Position numbers and translations under genes: made by a program. From Deroplatys truncata (Eukaryota > Arthropoda > Insecta > Mantodea > Mantidae): 64,000 bases of DNA. How positions within the stretch are numbered: position 1 is the stretch's first letter; every line of letters begins with the position of its first letter. Where the stretch lies: positions 56,138,421-56,202,420 of the forward strand of contig CM060978.1 in assembly GCA_030765065.1 (NCBI GenBank), given 5' to 3'. Below are positions 46,641-58,045 of the stretch, in pieces. The notes below the pieces were generated by a model. That model was not told the DNA's origin. It did not search any database and saw only the letters and a list, made by a program, of their open reading frames with translations.

Positions 46641-47412
46641 AAAATCACTAACAATTTTGGTTAAAATACAGTAGGTTTAAGACATTTTCATGATAAATAC
46701 AATGTATATCTTGAATTTTCTAGGAATAGCCTGTGAAGTTTCTCTTCTTTCTGAATGGCTTTTGCATAATTGGTAAACTGTAAGAGAGAGATAAAATCTT
46801 ATTGCACAAAAAGCGAAGGTTTCATTAAAGCACGCTAATTTGTTATTTTTGGAGTTAACCATTTCAGAATATTCCCTACTATACCTTTGAATATTCAAAT
46901 CCTTCATTCTTTTTTTTTCCTCGTGATCGAGCAAAGAGAACAGGATTTCAAAGCTATCACATAGTGACCCGCTCTTAAAAGATTTGACTATCACTTAAGC
47001 CTACTGCATTCTACTAATCTCCTTTTACCTACTATTTGGCCTCAATATGAGTGCTCTTGGAGGAGGGCACCACTGTTTTTGTTGACAATATCTAACATCA
47101 ACCTATGGTTCAGAGGGTATGAGGGGCAAGGTGATAGGGGAATGTACAGTCGCTAGTAAATGCAACTTGGAACTGCAGATGTTTCGTTTGCGTGACTGCT
47201 CTTTGGATGTTGTGCCCACTTGTTCTGTAACTGTTTAGTTCCTCTTCCCACCGAAGACACTCATATTGTGGCCGACTAGTACAAGGAAATTGTAATAAAA
47301 CCATTTCTGCAAAGACTATGTATGATTAACATATAGTAGATAGAAGAATAAGCTTTTGTAGCAGTAGTTTGTTGAAGAATGGATAGAAGAAGTGGAGCAC
47401 ATCAGGTTTTTT
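46641..47412 (+). repeat. Family Q, diverged 3' portion
   Basis: Begins CAAAAATCACTAACAATTTT and ends GAGCACATCAGGTTTTTT just before exon 3 of the PIH1-like gene. A less AT-rich segment at about 47020-47290, not part of Q, interrupts it. Confidence 0.65.
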
Positions 47413-47453
47413 TTTTTTTTTACTGATAAAATACTTTGGTTGCTAATTTTCAG

Positions 47454-48518
47454 GACAGGGATGCCCTAGTAGACTTGATGTTGGATTTCGTGGAAGCCAT
47501 GAACCCGGACTTGAGGTTCAATAGACAGTTCTCGGTGCTGAAGGATCGTGACCTAACAGGAGAATTGAAGGACATCTGGTTGGCCATTCAGCTGAAGAGA
47601 GAGAAGGAGAAAGAAAGACCTGAAAATGGAAGAAGGTTTGACTTGGCAGACAGAGATAAACATAAAAACGAAACAGACCGGCGCTCGATGGTAGGCTATG
47701 AAGATGGGTTGGCAATGCAACATCAAGCAAGCAATGTCTCATATGAGGAGAGAGTAACAGATGAGTTTCTGGGTACAGGAAAAAAAACAGAAAAGTCTAG
47801 TCATTCTGAGACAGATGTTGATCATAGGCCAAGTTCCATGCCTGAAGAGAGTGATGCGGATCTGGCAAAGGCCTCTAGTGAAGAACAAGTGCAGCATGAC
47901 CAAACATGTCAACAAACTGAACTATCACTCAAGCAGTCACCCGACAGGGATGCTAGTGATGCTTCCCCTACACGAAGACGAAAAGTCAAAGTCAAACAAC
48001 CAAGTAAACTCCTGACCTTTAGCAGAGATGAAGCAGGCAAGCAACCCTGTATAAAACAGGCTGTATTCCAGGAAATGCCTCTTTCCTCATCCGACTCCTC
48101 CGAGGATGAAGAAAGAGCAGCTAATGAGGAAAATGCTCAGTCCTTAGCAAATGAAAACAAGAAGTGCAATGAGAAAGATATCGAAGGGGTAAGTTTACAG
48201 TGTGAAAATGTGGAATCTCAATTACTTCTTGCGGAAGAAGATAAGTATAAGACAAACGGTGTCAGGGAGGATAACTTTACTAAAGTGTTTCATGACAAAG
48301 AACCTGTCAGCGTCAGTGACAGGTTCGATAGGAAGGATGAGACGATGAAGTCCAGACCTCTGCAGTCCATTAATACCAATGTATTTAATCTGTCCAGTCA
48401 TACACCTTCTGCCGAAGCAGCTAAAGATCAGCAGAACTTTGCTGCACAGATTGGCAGAAATTCCTCATTTGTAATGCATGACTGTAAAATGGTAGCTTTA
48501 CAGAGTCCTAGGAATTGA
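47454..48518 (+). CDS. PIH1-domain protein, last coding exon
   Basis: Encodes residues 132-485 and the stop TGA. The acceptor is TTTTCAG|GAC at 47453/47454, phase 0, preceded by a long T-run. The first 60 residues (DRDALVDLMLDFVEAMNPDL, then LAIQLKREKEKE) complete the PIH1 domain. From about residue 195 the chain is rich in Glu, Asp, Lys and Ser, with a basic patch RRRKVKVKQPSK near residue 305 and an acidic serine cluster SSSDSSEDEE near 340-350, the sort of sites CK2 phosphorylates. It looks disordered. A C-terminal CS/p23-like domain, expected in PIH1D2, is not visible. The predicted 485 residues exceed the ~300 usual for PIH1D1 and PIH1D2. An internal GGG|GTAAGT at 48188/48189 is an in-phase potential donor. 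Confidence 0.85.
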   Translation, partial: DRDALVDLMLDFVEAMNPDLRFNRQFSVLKDRDLTGELKDIWLAIQLKREKEKERPENGRRFDLADRDKHKNETDRRSMVGYEDGLAMQHQASNVSYEERVTDEFLGTGKKTEKSSHSETDVDHRPSSMPEESDADLAKASSEEQVQHDQTCQQTELSLKQSPDRDASDASPTRRRKVKVKQPSKLLTFSRDEAGKQPCIKQAVFQEMPLSSSDSSEDEERAANEENAQSLANENKKCNEKDIEGVSLQCENVESQLLLAEEDKYKTNGVREDNFTKVFHDKEPVSVSDRFDRKDETMKSRPLQSINTNVFNLSSHTPSAEAAKDQQNFAAQIGRNSSFVMHDCKMVALQSPRN

Positions 48519-48719
48519 AATGTTCTTATATGTTCCGTTTGAATGTTTGGCATTGGTTGTTGTTAAAGATAAGAAAGGTACTGGAGGAAGTAGGACACCG
48601 TTCCCTTTGCAGCATATTTTCAGATGTTAATGGTCACTGCGCAGCAAATCAAGTGCAAGGTTTTTTTAATCCTATACTATTAAAGAAGTGAAAATGACTC
48701 AGTGTTTCTGATGAAATTT
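48519..48719 (+). other. Probable 3' untranslated region of the PIH1-like gene
   Basis: Follows the TGA. ATTAAA near 48680 is a weak poly(A) signal candidate. It is bounded on the right by a diverged Q copy. Confidence 0.45.
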
Positions 48720-49800
48720 ACTGGAAATAATTTTTATAGTAGGTAGAGGAAATATTACATTCCATAAGAAATTTGATATAGAGATTTAACTGGAAATAAC
48801 ATGTTTTAGAGTCTCCCCCCTCCCCCAAAAAAGAGAATACAGTAGAATCTTGTTAGTACGTTTTTGCAGGGACCCAAGGATTTGGATGACATAGACGGGA
48901 AAACGTGTTAACGAAAATACAAAATCTGCAATTTAAGAACGTAATTATGTGATAAAATCTAATAATTACTACATTTCCATGTGGAATTGAAATCGATTTG
49001 AGACCAATTCCATATTGAATACGATCTGCATTTCTATGTTAAATCCAATATGTATTCAGATGGGTTGAGGTTAAAGAATGCTTTTTAGAAAATAAATTGC
49101 AAATTATGGAAGCAATAAAAGTGGCTTTGCTGTGTGTTTTATTACACATAACAATTTTGCTAAAAACAGAGAGCCGGAATGACAAGCGTCCATCCATTGT
49201 ACTCGTGTGAGTACAATAGAAGATAGTATCTTTGGCGGATTCAATACAATTTGAATACGGTAGGTGTTTCCATGCAACAAATTTCAATTCGATGCTCTTC
49301 CGATCCTACTTTCCAAGAGGAAAGTTTTGTTTTAGCATTTTTCCCTTCTTCAAAAGCAGTTTCATTCAGTGTACGTTGCTAACAATTGTGTTTAAGGTGG
49401 ATGGAGGAATCTTTAACTTCCGCAGTATATCCACACGTTTCATATTTGGATTGTGATCTAATTCTTCAAGGATTTTCAGTTTTTCAGTGTTGGTTATTTG
49501 CCACACTTTCTGTTATTCCAGTACAAATGAAATTGGTGCTGGGACTTCCACCCCAAACTACCCTTTGATTTTATTAGAAATTACTTAAATTGAATGATTT
49601 TAAGATATTTGCATGTGACTAATGAAATTTATATCTTGAATTTTTTGCAAATACCCTGCAAAGTCCTCTTTATTCTGAATGAATTTTTAAAATGGCCAAA
49701 CCGTAAGGGATAAACTAACTTACTACACAAAAAATATAGATCTTTTTAAAACATATAATGTATTTCAAATAACTTTTTTATGCCATCAACCATTTCTGGT
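48720..49800 (+). repeat. Family Q, diverged copy split by a pogo-like element
   Basis: 48720-48840 carries the Q start (ATAGTAGGTAGAGGAAATATT, GATATAGAGATTTAACTGG). 49546-49800 carries later Q sequence (CCACCCCAAACTACCCTTTG, then ATTTGCATGTGACTAATGAA). Between them is the pogo-like insertion, with loss of some Q sequence. Confidence 0.6.
48841..49545 (-). mobile_element. pogo-like (Tc1/mariner-pogo) transposon remnant
   Basis: The left end is CAGTAGAATCTTGTTAGTAC, a typical pogo/Tigger inverted-repeat start (CAGTAGAAxCTxGTTA). On the minus strand around 49490-49370 it encodes NTEKLKILEELDHNPNMKRV and DILRKLKIPPSTLNTIVSN, a CENP-B-type N-terminal helix-turn-helix. The DDD core and the right inverted repeat are not seen, so the element is truncated. 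Confidence 0.7.
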
Positions 49801-50628
49801 ATATTTTTACTTTCTCTACTACGTATAGTAAGTAGGGCAAATATTGTATTCCACCCAAAAATTCGATACCGAGATTTCACCGCAAATATATGTTTTGAGA
49901 CCCCCTGAATCCAATAAAAGCATTTTTGGAAACATGTCTGTGAACAGCATAACTCAGAAACAAACAGTCGGATAAACACCAAACTTGGTATTTAGGTTCA
50001 GTATCTTCCAGAGATGCGACACGAAGGTTTTCAAAAAAAATCCCCTCACCCAACATTACCATTTACATGGAACATTTTTTGAAAATTTTAGTTTTCTCAA
50101 AAATGGCTCTCACGATTTTGATTAAAATATCATTGTTTAAGATATTTTCATGACAAATGAAATGTATATCTTGAATTTTCTGGGAATGTCTCGAAAGTAT
50201 TCTTCATTGTGAACTACTTTTGCATAACTGGTAAACCATAAGAGATAGACGAAGTTTTACTGCAAAAAAATTTAGATCGCGTTAAAATACACAATTTATG
50301 TCATATACATTGTTTTTGTTGAGTGAACCATTTTCGAGATATTGTTTGTTATTCCTTTAAATTTTCCAATACTTTTTCTCAAATTCGTTATTCATTTTTT
50401 TTGTCCTGGTAATGCAAAGAGAATGGAATACTCCACTTAGCAACCAGCTCTTAAAATATATTTTATCGCTTAAAGCCTAGCAATTCCCCTTGCATCTACA
50501 AGAAAATTAGCAATAAGATTAACATCTCGATATCTCGATCAACATGAAGCATATGAGAACAAGCGTTTGTAAAAATAGTTTGTGCAAGATTAGAGAAACT
50601 CATGTGAGTGTAACACATCATATTTTTT
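49801..50628 (+). repeat. Family Q copy
   Basis: Runs from ATTTTTACTTTCTCTACTAC to GTGTAACACATCATATTTTTT. It lacks the TG microsatellite entirely (ACATGTCTGTGAACAGC). T-runs flank both ends. Confidence 0.85.
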
Positions 50629-50915
50629 ATTATTAATTTGAATTTTTCAGCATTTTGTAATTTTCAATCGTTTTTCATGTCATGGAATTTCAAAGCCAGG
50701 ATATAGCTACCTGCTTTGAAAGACTTGACTATCACTTCAGCCTGCTGTTTCTCCTTTGTACCTACAATGAACTGTGTAATGAAACCATTTCTACAAATGT
50801 TTATCTAAATTTACATAGAAAAGTAAGCTTTTGTTAGAGTAATTTGTGGAATCTATATAAGCATGCATAACATTGGCTAGAGAAAGTCACTAGCATGTAG
50901 CACATCACATTTTTG
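50629..50915 (+). repeat. Family Q tail, diverged
   Basis: Resembles the last ~250 bp of Q (TAGCTACCTGCTTTGAAAGA, TTGACTATCACTTCAGCC, ending GCATGTAGCACATCACATTTTT) directly after the full copy. It is another example of tail sequences in tandem. Confidence 0.6.
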
Positions 50916-52542
50916 GGAATGAAATGTCCATCCAAATAGGTCTCGCAAGTCAGCTAAATTTATTTACGTGTTTTGGGGGTGGGAATAAAAAGTAATTATA
51001 AAATTATATCAATAGTTATGCATAAAACATTATGGGAAAAAACATTTTTGTGAAATAAACCTCCCAGGCCTAACTTTAGGGTACCTCCCCAAGCATTTGT
51101 CGTTACAAGGACTGAAAGAAACCTGGTTAATACCTCAGTCAGGGAGGATGTCCTGACAGGATTTGAACCATGGACGAGTCAGTGCCACAAACAAAATTGT
51201 ATGACATTTAATTAAAGTATCATTTACCCACACTCTGCATAAGAAATTTATTTAAATACATAACATTAAATTACAGTTTTACATTAAGACAGATAATCTG
51301 TGGCATATTATATTATAAACCAACAGAACTTGCAGCTCTGCTCGCATTATTGTGTTAGATGTGGAGATTTCTTTTCTGCCTCTCTCACTTTCCCACTCTT
51401 ATCTCTTCCCCTCCATCACTCTCAGCATCCCTATCTCTATGTAGCTTGTATGTTTTGTGATATTTTGCGATGAGTAACATAACTGCTTTTTCTCAGGTAC
51501 ACCACTTTGTCTGTTCCTTATGTTTGTAATATAATAATAATTTATATGCTGTTTCTCATGTTAATTGGTGTGTATGAATAATAGTAAGAAAAAATTGATA
51601 TAACTTCTTAAATATTTACCTTATTGAAATTTATGTAAATGACATAACTTGTAAGAAACATATATTTATAAGATTTTATGTAACATTTTTCAGAAAACTG
51701 AGAAATAAGCAAAAGTTTCAATTTTTTGTTTTGCACTCTATTAGAACTGATGGGGGTGGGGGGTTTCTGGAAAGTATTTAAGATGCCATATAATGTATAG
51801 GAATAGGTATCTTACTTTCATCCATAAAAATGTAAAACACATGCATGCACACAAGCAAAATTGTTTAAAAATTAATTTTTGGCATCTAGGTGACCCATTG
51901 TGTACATTCAGCTTTTATCCAGAATCAAAAATGACCATAGTTTGTATTTGGAAGGTTCATAGTTCAATCCTAGGTGCCAGAAAACCTGTTTGATGGTTTT
52001 AAAGGGGTTTTCTTTGATTTGCGTTGGCAAATGCTAGCTGAAATTTCTACTTTTTTGCCCTTCATTTCATTCTTTTTATAGTACAGGTCTCTCATGCTAT
52101 CTGGCATGATTCACTTATGGTTGTCTGGACAGTTATGAAGATCTTCCTGGATTGACCTCCCCTGGAATTGTGGGCGGCAAAGAGGGAAGTTGATAGCTTT
52201 GGAAGGTTTCTGGTTTGAAGCCCCTATGCAGCTCCTACCTTTCATCACTGCTGTCTTGAGGTTAAGTACCTACAAAGTGCATATGGCATAAGTAGGTAGA
52301 TCTTATTTGATATAACTTTCCCCTGTAACTCTTTCCCAATAGCTGACATTGGTAATACTGGCCTCTGTACACTGCTGCTTTCTACACAACAGTGTTTAGG
52401 AGGCAAAGTCATGTGAGCACTTATGGGAATGTTTACCTGGTCTAGCTGGATGGTAACACATAGCAAAATCCTTTTCTTTATATATCTGTGAGTACTTCAG
52501 AGAGTATAGTGACAATATTTATACAGAGTTTTTCGGAGTCTG
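50916..52542. other. No gene recognised; SINE-like fragment near 51085-51200
   Basis: CAGGATTTGAACCATGGACG near 51160 is the B box of the tRNA-derived SINE in reverse. The remainder, about 1.4 kb, shows no exon, transposase or repeat that I could match. Confidence 0.4.
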
Positions 52543-52784
52543 AAGGCTGGTTCACAGTAATTGAGAATGGAAACTAGAATGAGAACAAAATTAAAATACA
52601 TGTATCATAATGTGAGCATTCACAATTAACAGGAAGCTTTCATGGGAGAGAAGACAAAGTTTCAGCTTTCTCCTTCCTGTTCCCGGGGACGCCATGTTAG
52701 ATCCATGTTGTGCATGTCAGACTGTTCACTGTAGAAATTATTCAAGGTAGTCATGACATGAAATGGCTACTAGAGCTCTCCCTA

Positions 52785-55247
52785 CAGGGTTTCCAGCAAC
52801 CAAAAAGTCAGGGGAGTATTTAAAAATTGGCGTGTATCAGGGAAAGTCTGTGAAATTGGTTCAAAGTTATATGTCTGTTAATACATACTGATGAAAAACT
52901 ACATATTATGGTCGGCGCCAATCAAGAAGGTGATTGACAGTTACTAACCACATGGCGGAAAGTTTTAAATGAATGGAAGGGGATAGATACGTCATAGCAG
53001 CGATTAGAATGACCAATTAGAACTAGTACATTTCCATAGCAAAGATAGATGCAAAAACCTTGTTGCAGACACTGTAACACGTGATTAACATGACGTGCCT
53101 GTTGAGTGACATGAACTGCACGTCTTATTTTCTGCTGTGGCTGTAGTTATAAACAATGCCTTCCTTCAGCCACAGTTTAATGTATTTACATCAGTTTATA
53201 AATTGCCTGTGTACTCAGAAGTTATTTTGATCATCCTATTTGTATGGTTATTTGCTTTGTGTTTACGTGTGTTTGAGTCCGTGTATCTGTGCGTGTGTTG
53301 TGAGCATTTGCAATTGTGTTAACACTTTTAATGGATATTTAACAATATTCAAAAATTTGTAACGAAGACAGCAAAACGAAAAACTGAGCATACTCTGTAA
53401 CCAAATAAAATGTATTTGGTAAATTATCCCAATTAAAGGACAAGCATGGGAAATAATATGCTCTGTGAAAGAATCAGCGGCATTTTCCCTTTAGAATAAT
53501 ATTTCACAGGTATGTCTCTCTTGTTAACGCAGATCTTTACACTGATATATTCTTGTATGTTCTATCCTTTGCATGTAAATTCATTATTTTATAATTGAGG
53601 CGCTTAGAATAATAACGGCAGATCCCAACCAAAGTTCATTTTGACATAAATGTCATTTTCTGTTTTTTTTCAAAGCGTGGAAAGTAGTTAATATTATGAC
53701 TTGATATTTTCTGGGTATTTAAATTAAGGGATTTCAAGTGTATGGTCAAATTCTTGAACCATTGTGATTGATAGTTTTCCTGAGTTTGCGTTGTTTATTA
53801 GAACAAAAAAATATACAAAACAGAAAAAGTGATGTAAAATCTATTTCCAAATCTTCACATTTTTCGTCATCATTAACACCAGCATGACGAAGACTCTTGT
53901 AAAACATCATGATAGATGGGTGGTATATATTTCAATAATTTCATCAGGTCATCGTATTTGGCTTTCTTTACCTTTCTCTGTTCACTGTACTTCTGCTGTA
54001 ACTTAAACAATGAAACATGTGAATTTTTACCTCTTTTCCTAAAATTAACTTTTTGATACACTTGAGGGTTACATAACATAAACCAAATTTAACAATCTCA
54101 GAATTATCATGATCTACAATAATGGATGTAAAAACAAAGGAGCACCATCAACATCTATGGCAGAGGTAGCAAAAACGTTCCTCTCTGCAACAGTCCGTTT
54201 GTTTTTCACATGCTGCTGAGTGATGCAGTGCATGTTGCATATTTCGTGACTCACGGAAGGAAGTCGTTTTTGCCACTCTTGATATACAAACTTTTTTGTT
54301 ACATACGATTTACCACTATTTCTGCACAACTTTCTTGTGTTTATTACCCACTCAGTTGCCTTTCTCACTCATTTCTTTCCCATATTCACTATCGTTCACT
54401 ACAACGCCATGAACATGTAGTGGCCGTAAAGTAAAGCACTCTTAATTGGGATATGTCATTTTTATGCTCGTTTTCTCTAAGGACAAATTTTAAAGATGGA
54501 AAATGAGAGCTTTGGCATATCCCAATTCGTTTGATACTTCATCACATGAAAGGTAGATGGCAGGTGTGCATGGTCATGCTTTATCTCAAAATTCGATGTC
54601 GGTTGGGATATGCCATTATTATTCTAAGTGCCTCAATTGTGTTCATATAGAATACAAATGCCCTACAATGCAGATGCAACCTAGTCGCCTTCATATACAA
54701 TTCTAATGCACTCTCCACGTGGTCGTGATAAGCGGCAACGTCGCCTCTCTCTCTCTGCGAAATGTCAATCCCTTTCTTCTTTGGCAGCGAGTATAAGGAG
54801 AATTACAATATTTTTTGCTCCTTAAAATACCCTCCTAACCTTTGAGGTGATGAGTTTCAAATTAAATGCAGAGGAACTGATATATAAAAATGCTTTCACA
54901 CATCTTATTGAGATAAGTTGTTCACCTTTTTGTGACTGCAGTTTCAGATTCATTTACTCCATCATAAGACTTTGATACCCTCCCCTCCCCCCCAAAAAAA
55001 CTCCACTATGAGTGGCTGAATTTATTGTTTAATCCTGAGTTTGTAGTATGTCTTGGTGATGCACTGGGTAATCAATTTAAAGCCTATAAAGGGTGCAGAA
55101 AGGAATTTAAAATCGGTAGCATGGGGCGCCTGGCATTACATAGAAGTGGAGGAGGCTGTTAAAAATTGCGCAAATACAAAATTGTGGTCAGAGAAATACA
55201 GTATTTTGGTCAGGGAAGCTACTGTAACAGTTTTGCTGGGAACCCTG
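52785..55247. mobile_element. Candidate hAT-like element, non-coding
   Basis: Ends CAGGGTTTCCAGCAAC and, inverted at the right, CAGGGTTCCCAGCAAA. CAGGGTTCC-type termini are common in hAT transposons. The expected 8-bp duplication is imperfect (TCTCCCTA and CTCTAGCA). No hAT transposase was recognised. It interrupts family T and is itself interrupted at 53597-54634. Confidence 0.5.
53597..54634 (-). mobile_element. TIR DNA transposon, internally deleted (1.04 kb)
   Basis: Inverted ends GAGGCGCTTAGAATAATAAC and GAGGCACTTAGAATAATAAT, with AATT flanking both. On the minus strand, 54368-54114 encodes EWVINTRKLCRNSGKSYVTK (N-terminal region) and 54079-53873 encodes VNFRKRGKNSHVSLFKLQQK and KYDDLMKLLKYIPPIYHDVL at the C-terminus. 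Similar N- and C-terminal pieces occur in a widespread insect transposase-like protein whose superfamily name I cannot give. The middle of the gene is absent. Confidence 0.65.
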
Positions 55248-55846
55248 CTCTAGCAACTGGGTTGTGTCAATAGTTGGAAATAAAACCGGAACAAATCCCA
55301 GAAACATATATTCTGTTTCAAGCATTGGATCTTTAGTAAAAGAATGACTTGTAGTTTTTATTTAAAGGTGAGTTGGAATTGTTACACTAACATCACTTAA
55401 GTTTACTCACTTAACATGTTTCGGGAAACGGTTGTTCCCATCCTCAGAAGTTAATTCGTCTGTCAAATTTGATGTTGGCTAGGCTGCATTATGCTGGCCG
55501 AATTGGAAGCAGGTGAAAAAATATTGGTCAATGGAAACAACTGATGTCCCAATCCGTAAAATGGACTTCAGACTTTGCTATTGATATAGTCATTAATGTA
55601 CATTCCTGTTCTCGTTCACTCGGTATTGTGAACTGAAATGTTGTATGCTGTTTTGCTTCCCAATTCTGGTCTAGTTTTGGTTCTCAGATTATTGGTAACC
55701 AGCCTTTAAGGTTTCATTAATTGAAATTACAAATAGTATATTTTGTATATTTTTACACTGTTATCGCTGGTAACATTGCCTCTCAATGTACTCCAAGTCA
55801 GGCTTAAAAAATCATTTTCTTGTCAGTTTTGACTTCTTGTTTACAG

Positions 55847-56400
55847 AAACTGCAATGTGACCATTACATCTACAAATATGCCTTAGCGTTTCCCACTGCT
55901 GCCCAATCAGCATTTGTATTGCATTTGAATAGTGTAGATTCTTATATGTTTTTTGGTTATAATCCTACAGCACTGATATATTTCATTGTGTTGTTAGAGG
56001 CAGATTTTTCCGAAAATTTTTGTTGTCGACTGAGGTAGAACGCTTGCTGTGAAATGGTAACTGTTACTGTTTGAGAAACTAATTTAAAAGGCTAGTGAAA
56101 TATTTATGTCATGTATTCCAAAAATGATCTCGTAAATTATTAACTGTGTACATATGGTCAATTATGTATCTCGCAGATTGGTGTCCTCATATTGATTTTA
56201 TCCTGTGGACACCCCAAGAGGATTTTACGTCCTGATATATATCATGTGTTTATGAAGATTGTGAATCATGTTGCTGTACCATTTTTTGATGACGTGCTAC
56301 ATATTTGACTTTGTTTAACATTTTTGTTTTTGTATTACAATGTACCTTGTTTTGTTACCTGTAATGTTGCTAATGGATATTAAATCTTTTAAGTTACAAT
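55847..56400 (+). other. Candidate alternative terminal exon
   Basis: An acceptor (GTTTACAG) ends at 55846, followed by 63 in-phase codons ending at 56038 (starts KLQCDHYIYKYALAFP; contains FFGYNPTALIYFIVLLEADF). The only open frame is phase 0, compatible with an in-phase donor at 48188/48189. ATTAAA at 56379-56384 could be a poly(A) signal. No domain is recognised and the peptide could be chance. Confidence 0.35.
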
Positions 56401-56541
56401 ATTAATTTCTTTAGTCTTATTTCTTCTGTTAATCCTTCATCACAGCAAGAAGCATACAAGGGTGGAGCCATTTAAAACAATAGGAATTTTTGAACGACAA
56501 AAAGGGTGGATAAACATGGTTGGAATTTAATTTGCGTTATA

Positions 56542-57700
56542 CCGGGTGTTTCAGAAATACTTTTACAAACTTCGGGTATGGGTTCCTCACACCAAAAGAA
56601 GGAAAAAAGTTCATATGAACATATGTCCCATAATCCATGGTTTTTGCGTTATTCCTGTCACAATGAAAGTGTGAGTTCAATGGCCTTCGGGGTCTAACCT
56701 CAAAACTTCATTTCTCACTGCATTCATAGAAGGCATTCACCCATTGTACTACATACGGATGGCGAAGTGTTGCCATGGAGACTTGTTTACGTTTGTCATT
56801 TGTCTGTCTTACGTTTGAATTGTGTACATGTAGTGAGTTAACTGCACGTGTTTCGTTCCACCATGGCTGGATATTCATTTCGTGAACAGGCAGACATAAT
56901 TTTTATGTATGGTCGTGCAAATGGTAATGGACGTGAGGCTGCACGGCTCTATCAGATGGAGTTTCCAGACCGAAGACAACCGAGTCATCCAACCTTTGTC
57001 GCTGTTTATCGTCGCCTTGCTGAGACAGGAACCGTTGCACCTAGGACTATTGATCGAGGAAGATCAAGAGTTGTTCGTATGCCAGAATGCGAAGAACAGA
57101 TGTTAAAGTGTGTCGAAGACGATCCAGGTATCAGTACAAGACAATTGGCTGTGGTATCTGGTACATCACACGTGACAGCATGGAGGGTACTTCACGAGCA
57201 GCTCCTGTATCCATATCATATTCAACGTGTGCAGGGCCTTTCGCCTGCCGATTGTTAGAGATTCATTTTTCGAGATGCACTGACTGGTATCTACCATGAC
57301 CGATGGATGGCATAGGAGGACCTGCACGTTCTCCCGATCTCAATCCTGTGGATTTCTACCTCTGGGGGCATCTTAAATCATTGGTTTATGGAGCAGCCAT
57401 CCCGGATGAAGAAACGCTTCATCGACGTGTCATGGAAGCCTGTGAAACCATTGGACACCATCCCGGAGGTTTTGACAGGGTGCGACATTCCATGATTCGA
57501 TGAGTACAGGCATGCATAGAAGCAAGAGGAGGACATTTCGAGCATTTATTATGAGTTTTGTGTGTTATAAGTGTACCACTGTGTTGAACACCTAACGACA
57601 AAACAAAGGATTATGGGACATATGTTCATATGAACTTTTTTCCTTCTTGTGGTGTAAGGAACCCATACCCGGAGTTTGTAAAAGTATTTCTGAAACATCC
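56542..57700 (+). mobile_element. Tc1/IS630-like transposon, internally deleted, long TIRs
   Basis: TIRs of about 95 bp, sharing GTTTCAGAAATACTTTTACA and TCATATGAACATATGTCCCA, flanked by TA (56540-56541 and 57701-57702). The ATG at 56863 has a good Kozak context and opens 131 codons: N-terminal helix-turn-helix-like region (REQADIIFMYGRANGNGREA) and STRQLAVVSGTSHVTAWRVL. The frame stops after RVQGLSPADC. From 57303 the C-terminal part reads GGPARSPDLNPVDFYLWGH and RRVMEACETIGHHPGG. The catalytic region between them, roughly half of the gene, is deleted. Confidence 0.85.
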
Positions 57701-57744
57701 TAGTAAAAGTTTAGAGAATTAATGCAATAACATTTTAAAAAATT

Positions 57745-58045
57745 AGATCTGATCATTGCATTCTATATAATATCTCATTCTTTCAAACCACATTTCAAAT
57801 GCTGAATGCCATTCTTCTTTGAGGAGAGTCCCTAATGCAGCATCAGGTGATTCAAATTGATCTTGAATAGAAAAGAAGAATAGAAAAAAGTTGCATCGGG
57901 CATATCTGGACTGTAGGAAGGATGGGACAAATATGTCAATGCTTTTGAAATTGGGTTGTTTCTAGTGCAGTGTGAATAGAGGGATTGCTGTTGTGCAACA
58001 AAATTGCATGCAGACCAGTCTTAGGTTGAATTGTTCTCAGTTTAT
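57745..58045 (-). pseudogene. mariner transposase fragment (reverse)
   Basis: On the minus strand LLHNSNPSIHTALETTQF, ILPTVQICPMQLF and KEEWHSAFEMWFERM follow the order of the catalytic H-x-x-N, the PPYSPDLAP-like segment and the C-terminal helix of mariner transposases, with substitutions and frameshifts. No inverted repeats seen. Confidence 0.55.

Larger units (their letters stand above)
52543..55706. mobile_element. Family T copy 2, enlarged by a nested insertion
   Basis: Left arm 52543-52784 starts AAGGCTGGTTCACAGTAATT and right arm 55248-55706 ends GGTAACCAGCCTT. Both match the 829-bp copy at 45468 (for example CATTATGCTGGCCGAATTGG against CATTATGTTGGCTAAATTGG). Without the insertion it would be about 0.7 kb. 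Confidence 0.7.
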
